NCBI GenBank assembly: GCA_003225465.1
Contig: QIAH01000353.1
Coordinates: forward strand, 285-59,221
Source of the DNA: Acidobacteriota bacterium
GTDB lineage: Bacteria > Acidobacteriota > Terriglobia > Terriglobales > Acidobacteriaceae
Reading direction: 5' to 3'
DNA: 58,937 bases
The notes beneath the pieces were generated by a model, which was not told the DNA's origin, did no database searches, and was given only the letters and a program-made list of their open reading frames with translations. Each line of letters opens with the position of its first letter. The first letter of the stretch is position 1. A program made the translations under genes and the position numbers. Of this stretch, positions 43,431 through 51,859 are shown piece after piece.

Positions 43431-44044
43431 GTATGCCGCAACCATCCTCGAAATTAGGCGCGCGCTTCAATGAAGCGTTTCTGTTTGCTGCCGAAAAGCA
43501 TGCCTCGCAGACCCGCAAGAAGACGGATGTGCCGTATATCTCGCACCTGATGAGCGTGGCCAGCCTGGTGCTGGAAGCAGGCGGTGGCGAAGACGAAGGC
43601 GTGGCGGCCCTCCTGCATGATGTGGTCGAGGACTGCGGAGGACACCCGGTGCTGGAAGAAATCCGGGAGCGTTTCGGAGATCGAGTGGCCAACATCGTTG
43701 AGGGCTGCACGGACGCTTACACGATTCCCAAGCCGCCCTGGAAGCAGCGCAAGCTCGATTATCTCGAGGTGCTGCGCCGCGCGGATGAGGATGTCCGGCT
43801 GGTGAGCGCGGCCGACAAGTTGCACAATGTCCGCAGCATTCTCGCCGATTATCGCCGGGAAGGCGATTCGGTGTGGGAGCGCTTCAGCGGCCGGCGCGAC
43901 GGGACCCTCTGGTATTACCGCGCCGTGCTCGATGTGCTTCGCCAGGGCCAAGCAAACCGCCTGGTAGACGAGTTGGAGCGTGTAGTTACTGAGCTGGAAA
44001 CCCTGGCAAGGAAGGGCAGCGCGCGCTCCGCTTCGTTGTCATAA
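43427..44044 (+). CDS. HD-domain phosphohydrolase, SpoT/MESH1-like
   Basis: 205 residues overlapping prfB by ATGA. The metal-binding pattern fits a ppGpp-hydrolase-type HD domain: His in YISHLMSVASLV, LLHDVVED, and ADKLHNVRSIL. No synthetase or TGS domain, so a small stand-alone hydrolase. The family acts on ppGpp, NADPH or other nucleotides; substrate is not predictable. Coupling to prfB suggests shared expression. Last 50 residues are helical and charged. Confidence 0.85.
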   Translation: MSMPQPSSKLGARFNEAFLFAAEKHASQTRKKTDVPYISHLMSVASLVLEAGGGEDEGVAALLHDVVEDCGGHPVLEEIRERFGDRVANIVEGCTDAYTIPKPPWKQRKLDYLEVLRRADEDVRLVSAADKLHNVRSILADYRREGDSVWERFSGRRDGTLWYYRAVLDVLRQGQANRLVDELERVVTELETLARKGSARSASLS

Positions 44045-44053
44045 TCAGGATTC

Positions 44054-45280
44054 ATGGCTATGTCGCGCATGATCGAACTGATTCGTTCGTCCTCAGTGCC
44101 CGCCACCCTGATGCAGGCAGCGGCGCGCGGAGCCCTGTCGGTCCCGCCGGCCGAGATGATCGAGATCCTTGTTCATCTCGCGAATCACAACAAAATCTTC
44201 GGCCAACAGGCGCGCATGACGCTGGCGGCCTGGGAAGAAAAGTCTTCGCTTGAAGCCGCCGCAAATCCCGATACTCCGCAGGAAGTTCTCGACTACCTGA
44301 TCGCCCACGAGAATTTGCGCCCGCGGCTGCTTCCTGCTTTGCTGGAAAACCCCGCCATCAGCGATGCCACACTCGTCGCCCTTGCCGCGAGTGGATCGCG
44401 CGAAGTAGTCGTGGCTATGCAGCAGAGCCTGCGCGTACAAAAATCGCCCGCCATCCTGCAGGCATTGGCGGAGAATGCGAATTCGGCGGAACCGGAGAGT
44501 TCCCAGATGCTGGAGCAAGTGGCGCAGGTCGAGGCCTCCCTGGCTCATGGCGAGAGCGACTCGCCTTCCTCTCCGGAAGAGGACGCAGCCGTTGACGCCT
44601 TTCTCGTCGAGCACTCCAAAGAACTCGTCATGGAAGGGGAGAAACCCTTTCAGCCGATGGGTGGCATTCATGAATTCGAATTCCATTCTGCCGAAGCGGC
44701 GACAGCGCCTGCGGAAATGTCTGCTGCTCCGGCAGAAAACCATAGCGAAGAACCTTCCGCGGTCACCGCGGCGGCGCCAGATTCCACGCATTCGGCGGCC
44801 ACTGCCACCCGCAAGGCGCCGGCCGCGAAGAAGCCTCATCCCAACCCGGAAGCGGAGCGAGGCAGTGCGCTGCAGAAAATCTCCAAGCTTGACATTAAGG
44901 GACGGATTCAACTGGCGATGAAAGGAACCAAAGAAGAACGTTCGATCCTGATCCGCGACAGCACCAAGCTGGTCGCGCTGGGCGTGCTGGAATCAGGCAA
45001 GATCACTGACGGTGAAGTGGAAAAATTCGCCAGCCAGAAGAATGTGCTGGAGGCCGTGCTGCGCCAGATCCCCATGAAGCGCCGCTATGCCAAGAACTAC
45101 AATGTAGTGCGCAACCTGGTAGCAAATCCGCGCACCCCGCTCGACGTATCCCTTGCGTTGATGAAGAACCTGCTGGTCTCTGACCTCCGCAACCTGTCGT
45201 CCAATAAAGAAGTATCGGACACGATTCGCAAACTCGCGCTCAAGATGTTCAAGACCAAGAGCGATCCGACCAAGAAATAA
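44054..45280 (+). CDS. Helical-repeat protein, unknown
   Basis: 408 residues, unrecognised, AGGA ahead of the ATG. Residues 1-160 are Ala/Leu-rich helical repeats similar to HEAT or variant leucine-rich repeats (SLEAAANPDTPQEVLDYLIAHENLRPRLLPALLENPAISD). Residues 160-280 are a low-complexity acidic then Ala/Pro/Thr-rich linker. Residues 285-408 form a second, basic helical domain (RIQLAMKGTKEERSILIRDSTKLVALGVLESGKITDGEVEKFASQKNVLEAVLRQI), ending in a Lys-rich tail. It looks like a cytoplasmic scaffold; no partner is certain. Confidence 0.65.
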   Translation: MAMSRMIELIRSSSVPATLMQAAARGALSVPPAEMIEILVHLANHNKIFGQQARMTLAAWEEKSSLEAAANPDTPQEVLDYLIAHENLRPRLLPALLENPAISDATLVALAASGSREVVVAMQQSLRVQKSPAILQALAENANSAEPESSQMLEQVAQVEASLAHGESDSPSSPEEDAAVDAFLVEHSKELVMEGEKPFQPMGGIHEFEFHSAEAATAPAEMSAAPAENHSEEPSAVTAAAPDSTHSAATATRKAPAAKKPHPNPEAERGSALQKISKLDIKGRIQLAMKGTKEERSILIRDSTKLVALGVLESGKITDGEVEKFASQKNVLEAVLRQIPMKRRYAKNYNVVRNLVANPRTPLDVSLALMKNLLVSDLRNLSSNKEVSDTIRKLALKMFKTKSDPTKK

Positions 45281-45346
45281 CACTAGGGCGACAGTGCATT
45301 AGAATGGAGATAAGCCGAATCCCAGGCGAAGTGGGAGACAGCTCCA

Positions 45347-45775
45347 TTGAAAGATTCCCCTATGACCTCCGCAGTCGCTACTGACCCGATTACCGAGATC
45401 CTGAAGCGAGCGAAGACCATTGCCGTGGTGGGGTTATCGGACAGCCCCTTGCGTCCGAGCCACGGAGTTGCCGCCTACCTTCAAACGCAGGGGTATCGCA
45501 TCATACCGGTCAATCCTCAGATTCAGACTTCACTGGGAGAGAAGGCGTATCCGTCCTTGCTCGATGTGCCGGAAAAGATTGACATCGTGGATATCTTTCG
45601 CCGCCCGGAATTTGTAGAGGAAGTGGTGGACCAGGCGATCCAGTTGAAGATTCCAACTGTTTGGATGCAGGAAGAAATCGTTCATGAAAACGCCGCGCAG
45701 AAGGCGCGGCAGGCTGGAATTTTCGTGGTGATGGATCGCTGTATTCTGCTGGAACACCGCGCCCGCTTCCGCTGA
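45347..45775 (+). CDS. CoA-binding protein, YccU-like
   Basis: 142 residues. TTG at 45347 has GGGAG nine bases upstream; the first ATG (45362) has no ribosome binding site, so TTG is preferred. The CoA-binding Rossmann fold (AKTIAVVGLSDSPLRPSHGVAAYLQTQGYRIIPVNP, EKIDIVDIFRRPEFVEEVVDQAI, IPTVWMQEEIVHENAAQKARQAGIFVVMDRCILLEH) spans most of it. Family members bind CoA or a nucleotide; their biological role is not well defined. It ends three bases before the convergent phosphatase gene. Confidence 0.85.
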   Translation: MKDSPMTSAVATDPITEILKRAKTIAVVGLSDSPLRPSHGVAAYLQTQGYRIIPVNPQIQTSLGEKAYPSLLDVPEKIDIVDIFRRPEFVEEVVDQAIQLKIPTVWMQEEIVHENAAQKARQAGIFVVMDRCILLEHRARFR

Positions 45776-45778
45776 GCA

Positions 45779-47053
45779 TTAGCGGCGCAGCATGATCACG
45801 GTTGCGTCGTCCCGCAGGCCGGCTCCATTCGCAAACTTCCGCACATCTTCCAGCAAGGTTTCGGGACAAGCGTCCGGGCGCTGTACGTACGCGGCCAGAC
45901 GGGCCGGGCCATATTCTTCGTCGTCCGGTCCAGTCGCTTCTGTGATTCCGTCGCTGTAGAGAGCGATCCGGAATTGCTCCGGTAACTCCACGGTGGTCTC
46001 GGAAAACGAACCGTGGCGAATGCCTAAAGGCAACCCCATCTCGGTCTGCAGAAACGTCGGGCCCGCGCCGTCGACCAGCAGCGGCGGCAGGTGACCGGCA
46101 TTCGCATAGGTCAGCGTGCCTCGCGCCGGATCAAGCACGGCATATACCATGGTGACGAAGCGTCCTGATGGGAAGTCCTCCACCAGCAGCTTGTTTAATT
46201 TCGTGAGCACTTCCGAAGGAGTGCAGGAGTTCTCTGCCAGCGAGCGCAACATCGCGCGGGTCGCCGACATCAGAAGCGCGGCCGCTGTGCCCTTTCCCGA
46301 AACATCCGCCAGCACTAATCCCCAGCGGCCATCTTTCAGGTCGATGAAGTCGTACCAGTCGCCGCCAATGGCGCCTGCCGGAATGGACAGTCCCGTAACC
46401 GCAAACCCCGGGATAAAGGGAGAACTCTTGGGAAGCAGGGCCTGCTGAATGGAGCGTGCTTCCTGCGCTTCGCGGCTCATCTTCTCGCGCTCGCTCCGCT
46501 CCTGCTGGAAACGGCGCGCATTCTGGACGGCTACTCCGATGTGGCTGCACAAGCCCTGGAAGAGCCATAGCTGATCCGCATCGAACGCGTCTAAATCATG
46601 ATGCGACGCAGTGAATACACCGACCAACTCGCCTTCGACCGCCAGGGGAATGGCCACCTCCGAGCGCGTGTCGGCCTCACAAGCGATGTAATACGGGTCC
46701 ACGCTGACGTCCGGTGCGTAACGCATCTGGCCGGTTGCAGCGACGTAGCCGACGAGCCCCTCTTTGCCGACCTTGAGGCGATGCCCCTTATGGTGCAGGC
46801 TGCACCCGTGCACACCCGCCAGCACCATCTCGCACTGTTCCGGCTCGTGCAGGAACACATTGATCTCCGCGCATCCGAACGAGCAGGCGATGTCGTTGAC
46901 AATTTTGTCGATGAGCTGGTCGAGATCGAGAATCGAGCTGATCTTCTGGGCCGCTTTCTGCAGCTTCAGCAATTCCTGCACACGGTCGCTGGGCAGCGTG
47001 CCGATCAGGTCCGCACCGGAATTCGCAAAAGTCGCACCGGGGCTGGTCGCCAT
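45779..47053 (-). CDS. GAF-SpoIIE (PP2C-type) serine phosphatase
   Basis: 424 residues; GGAGG precedes the ATG. A short coiled-coil leads into a GAF domain (about 40-175: SILDLDQLIDKIVNDIACSFGCAEINVFL) and then a PPM/SpoIIE phosphatase (about 200-424). Metal-binding acidic residues are in GGDWYDFIDLKDGRWGLVLADVSGKGTAAALLMS, and NAGHLPPLLVD, ALYSDGITEATGPDDEEYG and LRDDATVIML are also conserved. Such proteins act on anti-sigma-factor antagonists or similar phosphoproteins. No anti-sigma partner is nearby. Confidence 0.93.
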   Translation of the reverse strand: MATSPGATFANSGADLIGTLPSDRVQELLKLQKAAQKISSILDLDQLIDKIVNDIACSFGCAEINVFLHEPEQCEMVLAGVHGCSLHHKGHRLKVGKEGLVGYVAATGQMRYAPDVSVDPYYIACEADTRSEVAIPLAVEGELVGVFTASHHDLDAFDADQLWLFQGLCSHIGVAVQNARRFQQERSEREKMSREAQEARSIQQALLPKSSPFIPGFAVTGLSIPAGAIGGDWYDFIDLKDGRWGLVLADVSGKGTAAALLMSATRAMLRSLAENSCTPSEVLTKLNKLLVEDFPSGRFVTMVYAVLDPARGTLTYANAGHLPPLLVDGAGPTFLQTEMGLPLGIRHGSFSETTVELPEQFRIALYSDGITEATGPDDEEYGPARLAAYVQRPDACPETLLEDVRKFANGAGLRDDATVIMLRR

Positions 47054-47268
47054 GGTGTAAACCTCCGAAGCAAGGCAGGTAAGCCGTTGGAACAGAGTAG
47101 CTTATCGCTGGCTATGAGATGTCCGCAAGTACACTTAAGACTCTTTTTTCGACGCGCGTTTGGTGGCTCGGCGGCGCCGCGTGCACATGGCTGCGGATTG
47201 GGATCCGGTTCGGTTGCGCAGACAGATTCCTCCGCCGCGTTCGGCTTCGGAATGACAAGATTTGAGGA
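47054..47268. other. 215-bp intergenic region with one dispersed element
   Basis: Contains a minus-oriented ATTCCGACGCCG-type element at 47222-47261 followed by TTTGAGGATTAC, a tail also seen after the copy at 51628. Nothing else was recognised. Confidence 0.55.
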
Positions 47269-48606
47269 TTACCCGCGCCGCATCCGTTTGATCTCTTCCA
47301 GACGCTCGCGGATGCGCCGCTCTACGCCTTCGTTGGTGGGAGCGTAATATTCGCGATCCTTGAGGTTATCCGGCAAACATTGCATGTCGGCGACCTTGCT
47401 CTCGAGGTCGTGGGCGTACTGATAGCCCTGTCCGTAGCCGATGTTCTTCATCAACGACGTGGGCGCATTCCGCAGATGCAGCGGCACCGGCTGCGCGGCG
47501 GTTCGTTCGACATCCACCTGCACCGTGGAGTACGCGGTGTAGAGCGCGTTCGACTTGGGCGCCACCGACAAGTAAACGACCGCCTGTGCCAAAGCCAGAT
47601 TGCCTTCCGGCATGCCGATAAAATCCACGGCATCGCGAGCCGCCATGCAGAGCGCCAGGGCAGTCGGATCGGCCAGCCCGATGTCCTCCACCGACATCCG
47701 GACCACGCGTCGCGCGATGTAGAGTGGGTCTTCGCCCGCCTCGAGCATCCGTCCCAGCCAGTACAAAGCCGCGTCCGGATCGCTGTTGCGGACGGACTTG
47801 TGCAGCGCCGAAATCAGGTTGTAATGCTCTTCGCCCGCCTTGTCGTAGAGCAGGATTCTCTTTTGCAGAGCGTCCTGCACGATCTCGTTCGTGATTTCCG
47901 CGCCGGTTTCCGTGCCCGAGTTCTCCCTGGCAAGCGCAGCGGCGACTTCGAGCACGTTGTAGGCGCTTCGGGCATCGCCGCTGGAATAACTGGCAATTTT
48001 CTTGAGAACGTCGGCCGAAGCGCGCAGCTTCATCTTTCCCAGGCCGCGCTCTTCATCGGAGAGAGCGTTCTCGATCAGGAGCACAATTTGCTCTTCGGTA
48101 AGCGGCTTTAAGACATACACCCGGGTGCGCGACAGCAAGGCGGAATTGATCTCGAACGAGGGATTTTCGGTAGTCGCGCCGATCAGGCGGATGTTGCCCT
48201 TCTCGACGTGCGGAAGGAAGGCATCCTGCTGGGCTTTGTTGAAGCGATGAATTTCGTCGATGAAGACGATGGTGCGCGTGCCATACTGCCGCGCGCGTTC
48301 GGCATCCGCCATGACTTGCTTGATTTCCTTGATGCCGACCAGCACCGCGGAAAATTCGATGAAGTCCGCCTTGGTCATGCGGGCGATGATTTTGGCCAGC
48401 GTGGTCTTGCCCGTGCCGGGAGGCCCCCAGAAGATGAGCGAACCGGGATCGTCGCGGTCGATCTGCGTACGCAGGGGCTTGCCCGGACCAACCAGATGCT
48501 CTTGCCCCACGAACTCGTCCAAGGTGCGCGGACGCATGCGATCCGCCAATGGACGGCTGCCATCAGAGGGATTCACGCCGCCCGGAATTGTTTGGAACAA
48601 GCTCAT
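47269..48606 (-). CDS. rarA: Replication-associated recombination protein A (MgsA/RarA AAA+)
   Basis: 445 residues. N-terminal MRPRTLDEFVGQEHLVGPGKPLR, Walker A GPPGTGKTT (61-69), Walker B VFIDEIHRFNKAQQD, sensor TENPSFEINSALLSR, and the C-terminal tetramerisation domain (HKSVRNSDPDAALYWLGRMLEAGEDPLYIARRVVRM). RarA acts at stalled replication forks with RecA and SSB. It lies downstream of the trmH-family gene, with a CACAGAG fold-back repeat between. Confidence 0.95.
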   Translation of the reverse strand: MSLFQTIPGGVNPSDGSRPLADRMRPRTLDEFVGQEHLVGPGKPLRTQIDRDDPGSLIFWGPPGTGKTTLAKIIARMTKADFIEFSAVLVGIKEIKQVMADAERARQYGTRTIVFIDEIHRFNKAQQDAFLPHVEKGNIRLIGATTENPSFEINSALLSRTRVYVLKPLTEEQIVLLIENALSDEERGLGKMKLRASADVLKKIASYSSGDARSAYNVLEVAAALARENSGTETGAEITNEIVQDALQKRILLYDKAGEEHYNLISALHKSVRNSDPDAALYWLGRMLEAGEDPLYIARRVVRMSVEDIGLADPTALALCMAARDAVDFIGMPEGNLALAQAVVYLSVAPKSNALYTAYSTVQVDVERTAAQPVPLHLRNAPTSLMKNIGYGQGYQYAHDLESKVADMQCLPDNLKDREYYAPTNEGVERRIRERLEEIKRMRRG

Positions 48607-48615
48607 TCGCTGTTC

Positions 48616-48711
48616 ATTTTCACCACAGAGTCACAGAGACACAGAGGGAACTTTAAATACCTATTCTGGACTTGCCTCTTCTTTCTCTGTGCCTCTGTGT
48701 CTCTGTGGTGA
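48616..48711. repeat. CACAGAG fold-back repeat between two leftward genes
   Basis: Left arm 48620-48646 (TCACCACAGAGTCACAGAGA...) is nearly the reverse complement of 48684-48711 (...TGTGTCTCTGTGGTGA), with a 37-base AT-richer loop. It ends at the stop codon of the methyltransferase gene and could stall or end its transcript before rarA. Confidence 0.85.
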
Positions 48712-49557
48712 CTAGTCGTTATGCTTTTTTCTCGCAATTTCATAGAGCACAATACTTGCCGCCACCCCTGCATTCAGCGATTCAACTTGCGGCGCGTGCG
48801 GGATGGCGACGATCTCGTCGGCCTTTGACAGCAAATCTCGCGGCACGCCGCCGCCTTCGCCTCCCACTAAGATTGCAATGGGAGTGGCAAGGTTTGCCTC
48901 TGGCAGGGGCACGCCTTTGTGCGAAGAGGTGGCCACGACCCGCACCGATTTTTCCCGAAGCTGGGGAAGCACCTCCAGCAGCTTCACCCGAACTACGGGC
49001 AAACGAAAAATCGACCCGGCCGAACCGCGCACCACCTTCGAGTTAAACGGGCTCACCGTGCCTTCTCCCAACCATACTCCGGCAGCGCTGAAAGCTTCGG
49101 CCGAGCGCAGAATAGTTCCCAGGTTCCCCGGATCCTGCAATCCGGCTACGACCACTAAAGGGCCGATGGCAAGCTTCTCCAGAATTTCTGCCATGGAACC
49201 CTGACGGTATCGCACCAGCGCGGCCACGCCCTGAGGGCTGTCGCTGGGGACCATGCCGGCAAACAACTTATCCGGCAGAACTGCGGTTTCCACGTGTGCT
49301 CCCAACTGCGGCATCAACTTCTGCGCCTGATTTTCCGCAGATTCGCTGAAGAAAACGGCATCGAATCGCAGGCCGCTGCGGATCGCCTCCTCCACCATGC
49401 GGAGTCCCTCGATCGCGAAGCTCCCGCTCTCGGTCAGGTCAGCCCGGGAAAAGGCTCGCCGCATTTCCTTCACCAGCGAGTTATGACGGCCTTCCACCCG
49501 GCGCAGCCGTTCCGGGGTAGTTTTCGCGGGCCGAGTGGTGGGAGAGAGCTTGCTCAT
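48712..49557 (-). CDS. TrmH-family rRNA/tRNA 2'-O-methyltransferase
   Basis: 281 residues. An N-terminal RNA-binding domain (VEGRHNSLVKEMRRAFSRADLTESGSFAIEGLRMVEEA) precedes the SPOUT methyltransferase. Its three motifs are present: NLGTILRSAEAF (motif 1), ILVGGEGGGVPRDLL (motif 2) and VESLNAGVAASIVLYEIAR (motif 3), which together form the SAM-binding knot. The target is probably a ribose in 23S rRNA, as in RlmB; precise site unknown. ATG lacks a clear ribosome binding site. Confidence 0.9.
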   Translation of the reverse strand: MSKLSPTTRPAKTTPERLRRVEGRHNSLVKEMRRAFSRADLTESGSFAIEGLRMVEEAIRSGLRFDAVFFSESAENQAQKLMPQLGAHVETAVLPDKLFAGMVPSDSPQGVAALVRYRQGSMAEILEKLAIGPLVVVAGLQDPGNLGTILRSAEAFSAAGVWLGEGTVSPFNSKVVRGSAGSIFRLPVVRVKLLEVLPQLREKSVRVVATSSHKGVPLPEANLATPIAILVGGEGGGVPRDLLSKADEIVAIPHAPQVESLNAGVAASIVLYEIARKKHND

Positions 49558-49664
49558 GGGCGGCTACCCGAGCAGCATGATACCCGGTTTGTTCGGCTTG
49601 CAGGTGCGCTCCATGTTATGTTAGCTTTCGCCGTCTCAACTGGAAAAACTGGGAAGGAACCGCT

Positions 49665-50312
49665 GTGCTCGCGGAAATCATTAAGATTCATCACGAAACT
49701 CCGGAAGCGTCGCTGGTGAAGTACGCGGCCGAGCAAATCAAGGCGGGCCAGGTGCTGGGCATGCCAACCGACACGTTCTACGGTCTGGCCGCCGACCCGC
49801 TCAACCTGCGCGCGGTCGAGCGCGTCTACGAGATCAAGTCCAGGTCGCGGCACAAGCCGCTTTCGTTGCTCATCGAAAGTGTCGATCAGGCGGAAGACCT
49901 CGCGCGTCCCCTGCCCAAGGAATTTTATGACCTCGCCCGGCGCTTCTGGCCGGGACCGCTGACCATTATTGTGCGGGCTGCTTCGAAACTGCCGCTGAAA
50001 GTCACCGCGAACACCGGCAACGTCGCGCTCCGGATTCCGTCCGCCAAGATTCCCCTGGCCGTGATTCGGGCTGCCGGCATTCCGATCACGGCAACTTCCG
50101 CGAATCTGAGCGGCGCCTCCGAATGCACGACCGCGGAGCAGGTCCGTGATCAACTGCAGGACCGCATCGGCATCATCGTGGATGGAGGGATTTCCCCGCG
50201 CGAGGTGGCCTCCACCATCGTCGATCTTAGCAATGGTGACGTGCGCTGGCGGGTCATTCGCGAAGGAGCGATTCCCGCCAAGGAGATTTCTACGTTCTTC
50301 GCGCAGGGATGA
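49665..50312 (+). CDS. tsaC: L-threonylcarbamoyladenylate synthase (Sua5/TsaC)
   Basis: 215 residues; GTG start behind GGGAAGGA. Characteristic sequences: GQVLGMPTDTFYGLAADPLN, IYEIKSRSRHKPLSLLI-like RHKPLSLLI, WPGPLTIIVRA, LRIPSAKIPLAVI and PITATSANLSGASECTTAEQV. The YrdC-type domain makes threonylcarbamoyl-AMP for t6A37 of ANN-decoding tRNAs. No C-terminal Sua5 extension. Its stop overlaps the next gene's start by four bases (ATGA). Confidence 0.93.
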   Translation: MLAEIIKIHHETPEASLVKYAAEQIKAGQVLGMPTDTFYGLAADPLNLRAVERVYEIKSRSRHKPLSLLIESVDQAEDLARPLPKEFYDLARRFWPGPLTIIVRAASKLPLKVTANTGNVALRIPSAKIPLAVIRAAGIPITATSANLSGASECTTAEQVRDQLQDRIGIIVDGGISPREVASTIVDLSNGDVRWRVIREGAIPAKEISTFFAQG

Positions 50313-50923
50313 TGAAGGCGCTCGAAGCGTTACGCCGTTCTCGGCTGCTGCAAATCCTGGCGGCGGTCGCGCTCTTTCTGAGCCTTTTCCTGGTGATCAC
50401 CAGCCTGCGAATTGTTCGCGAAGCCGGCAAGCAGGAACTGCACCCCGCGGACGCAATCGTGGTATTCGGCGCGGCTGAGTATGCCGGACACCCTTCCCCT
50501 GTTCTGCGCGCCCGCCTCGACCATGCCTATGATCTTTTCAAAAGCGGCCTGGCGCCTGTAGTCATCACCACAGGTGGCGCCGCCGCCGATCCCAGTTTCA
50601 GCGAAGGGGGGGTGGGCCGCGATTACCTCATGCATCGCGGCATTCCTGAACGAAATCTGATTGCGGAAACGATGGGTACCGATACCGCCCACTCGGCAGA
50701 GCGTGTGGGAGTCATCTTGCGCGCGAACGGCATGCATAGCTGTCTTGCGGTCAGCGATGAGTATCACGTGTTCCGCATCAAGAAACTGCTGCAGCACGAA
50801 AAAATCCAGGTCTACGTCGCTCCCCGCGCCGGATCGCGCCCGCGCAGTCGCTGGCAGAGGATGATTGCTGTTCTGCGGGAAGCAGGGAGTTATCTGGCGT
50901 GGAAGATGAATGTACCGGCGTAG
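50309..50923 (+). CDS. YdcF-like (DUF218) membrane protein
   Basis: 204 residues overlapping tsaC by ATGA. A transmembrane helix at about 15-35 (LQILAAVALFLSLFLVITSLRIV) anchors a DUF218 domain: PADAIVVFGAAEYAGHPSPVLRARLDHAYDLFKSGLAPVVITTGG, YLMHRGIPERNLIAETMGTDTAHSAERVG and VSDEYHVFRIKKLLQ. This ElyC/SanA/YdcF family is linked to envelope integrity and vancomycin sensitivity in other bacteria. Exact reaction unknown. Confidence 0.9.
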   Translation: MMKALEALRRSRLLQILAAVALFLSLFLVITSLRIVREAGKQELHPADAIVVFGAAEYAGHPSPVLRARLDHAYDLFKSGLAPVVITTGGAAADPSFSEGGVGRDYLMHRGIPERNLIAETMGTDTAHSAERVGVILRANGMHSCLAVSDEYHVFRIKKLLQHEKIQVYVAPRAGSRPRSRWQRMIAVLREAGSYLAWKMNVPA

Positions 50924-50927
50924 GAAA

Positions 50928-51021
50928 GTTTCAGGTTTCAAGTTTCGAGTTCCAAGTGGGGTTCCGCGCAAATCCTTCTCATTTCAGACTGACTCGAAAC
51001 TTGAAGCCCGAATCTCGAAAC
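50928..51021. repeat. Heptad repeats in inverted halves
   Basis: GTTTCAG, GTTTCAA, GTTTCGA, GTTCCAA (50928-50955) and, on the other strand, TCGAAAC, TTGAAGC, CCGAATC, TCGAAAC (50994-51021) are in 7-base phase. A 14-base TTCAAGTTTCGAGT core is shared as an inverted repeat between convergent genes. Confidence 0.8.
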
Positions 51022-51028
51022 TGTTTTC

Positions 51029-51517
51029 CTACCACCCCATCCGCTCGCGCAGTGCCGTAACGTGGGCCACGTGATGGCGTCCATGCCACGCGTACAAAGC
51101 GAGATTTTTTTCCAGCGTCATTGGTCCGATTTCAGGATGGCGGAATGTGCGCTTCCATTCGGCTGGCTGGATCGCGCGCAACATCAAGATCCAACGCTTG
51201 TGCAGATCTTCAAGAAGAGACAGTGACAGCTCAATGGGCGCGGTTTTTGCCTCCGGCAACTCGGCCCAGCGATCCTCCATGTACGGGCGGATGGTGGGCT
51301 CCTCCTCGGTCAGAGCAAGTTTGAAATGGACGACCTGGCGCACCGTCCATCCGCCATCGCGATAGGGTGTATCGAGTTGCTGCGCGGTGAGACCCTTCAC
51401 TGCACCCTTCAGGCGAGCCGGGGCTTGCTCGATGTCTTCGAGAAACTCGATTCTTTGATCGTCTCGGAGTGGACCTTCAAAGGAAAATTTTCCGATGGGA
51501 TAGCGCGGGTCTGCCAT
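51029..51517 (-). CDS. DinB/YfiT-family metal-dependent protein with internal deletion
   Basis: 162 residues, SD GAGGAGG before ATG. Matches the YfiT family: YPIGKFSFEGPLRDDQR, LTAQQLDTPYRDGGWTVRQVVH, FKLALTEEEPTIRPY, WAELPEAKTAPIELSLSLLEDLHKRWI, NLALYAWHGRHHVAHVTALRER. In relatives about 12 residues (of the HLADSHMNSYIR type) lie between VVH and FKLAL; here they are missing in frame. That segment carries part of a helix near the first metal ligand, so activity may be affected. Family members transfer or hydrolyse thiol conjugates such as bacillithiol. Confidence 0.85.
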   Translation of the reverse strand: MADPRYPIGKFSFEGPLRDDQRIEFLEDIEQAPARLKGAVKGLTAQQLDTPYRDGGWTVRQVVHFKLALTEEEPTIRPYMEDRWAELPEAKTAPIELSLSLLEDLHKRWILMLRAIQPAEWKRTFRHPEIGPMTLEKNLALYAWHGRHHVAHVTALRERMGW

Positions 51518-51627
51518 GTCTTCCTCCTCGCAGCATTAGATCATCAGCGAGCAGATCGGATGCGAAAAGACAAGGCCACGCTTGTGAAGGGATCTGAGCG
51601 CGGAACGGGTAAACGGATTGGGGGCGG

Positions 51628-51664
51628 CGGCAGATTCCTCCGCCGTTCGGCGTCGGAATGACAA
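51628..51664 (-). repeat. ATTCCGACGCCG-type dispersed element
   Basis: Minus-oriented copy followed by ACTTGAGGATTACG, much like the tail after the copy at 47222. A plus-oriented copy lies 100 bases to the right, forming an inverted pair. Confidence 0.8.
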
Positions 51665-51764
51665 GACTTGAGGATTACGTTACGAGATTCGACGTTCGAC
51701 CGAGCTAGCAGGTGAATCCCGGCCATGGCCCGCCATCGTCCGCCCTATCCTATGGTTCTTGTGG

Positions 51765-51800
51765 TTCTTGTCATTCCGACGCCGCACGCGGCGGAGGAAT
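51765..51800 (+). repeat. ATTCCGACGCCG-type dispersed element
   Basis: Plus-oriented copy that pairs as an inverted repeat with 51628-51664. One internal change: CGCACGCGG for CGAACGCGG. Confidence 0.8.
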
Positions 51801-51859
51801 CTGCGACAGCAAGGCGCGCGGGAAGCGGTTGCGCGTCTACACTAGCGGATGCTCTTCGA

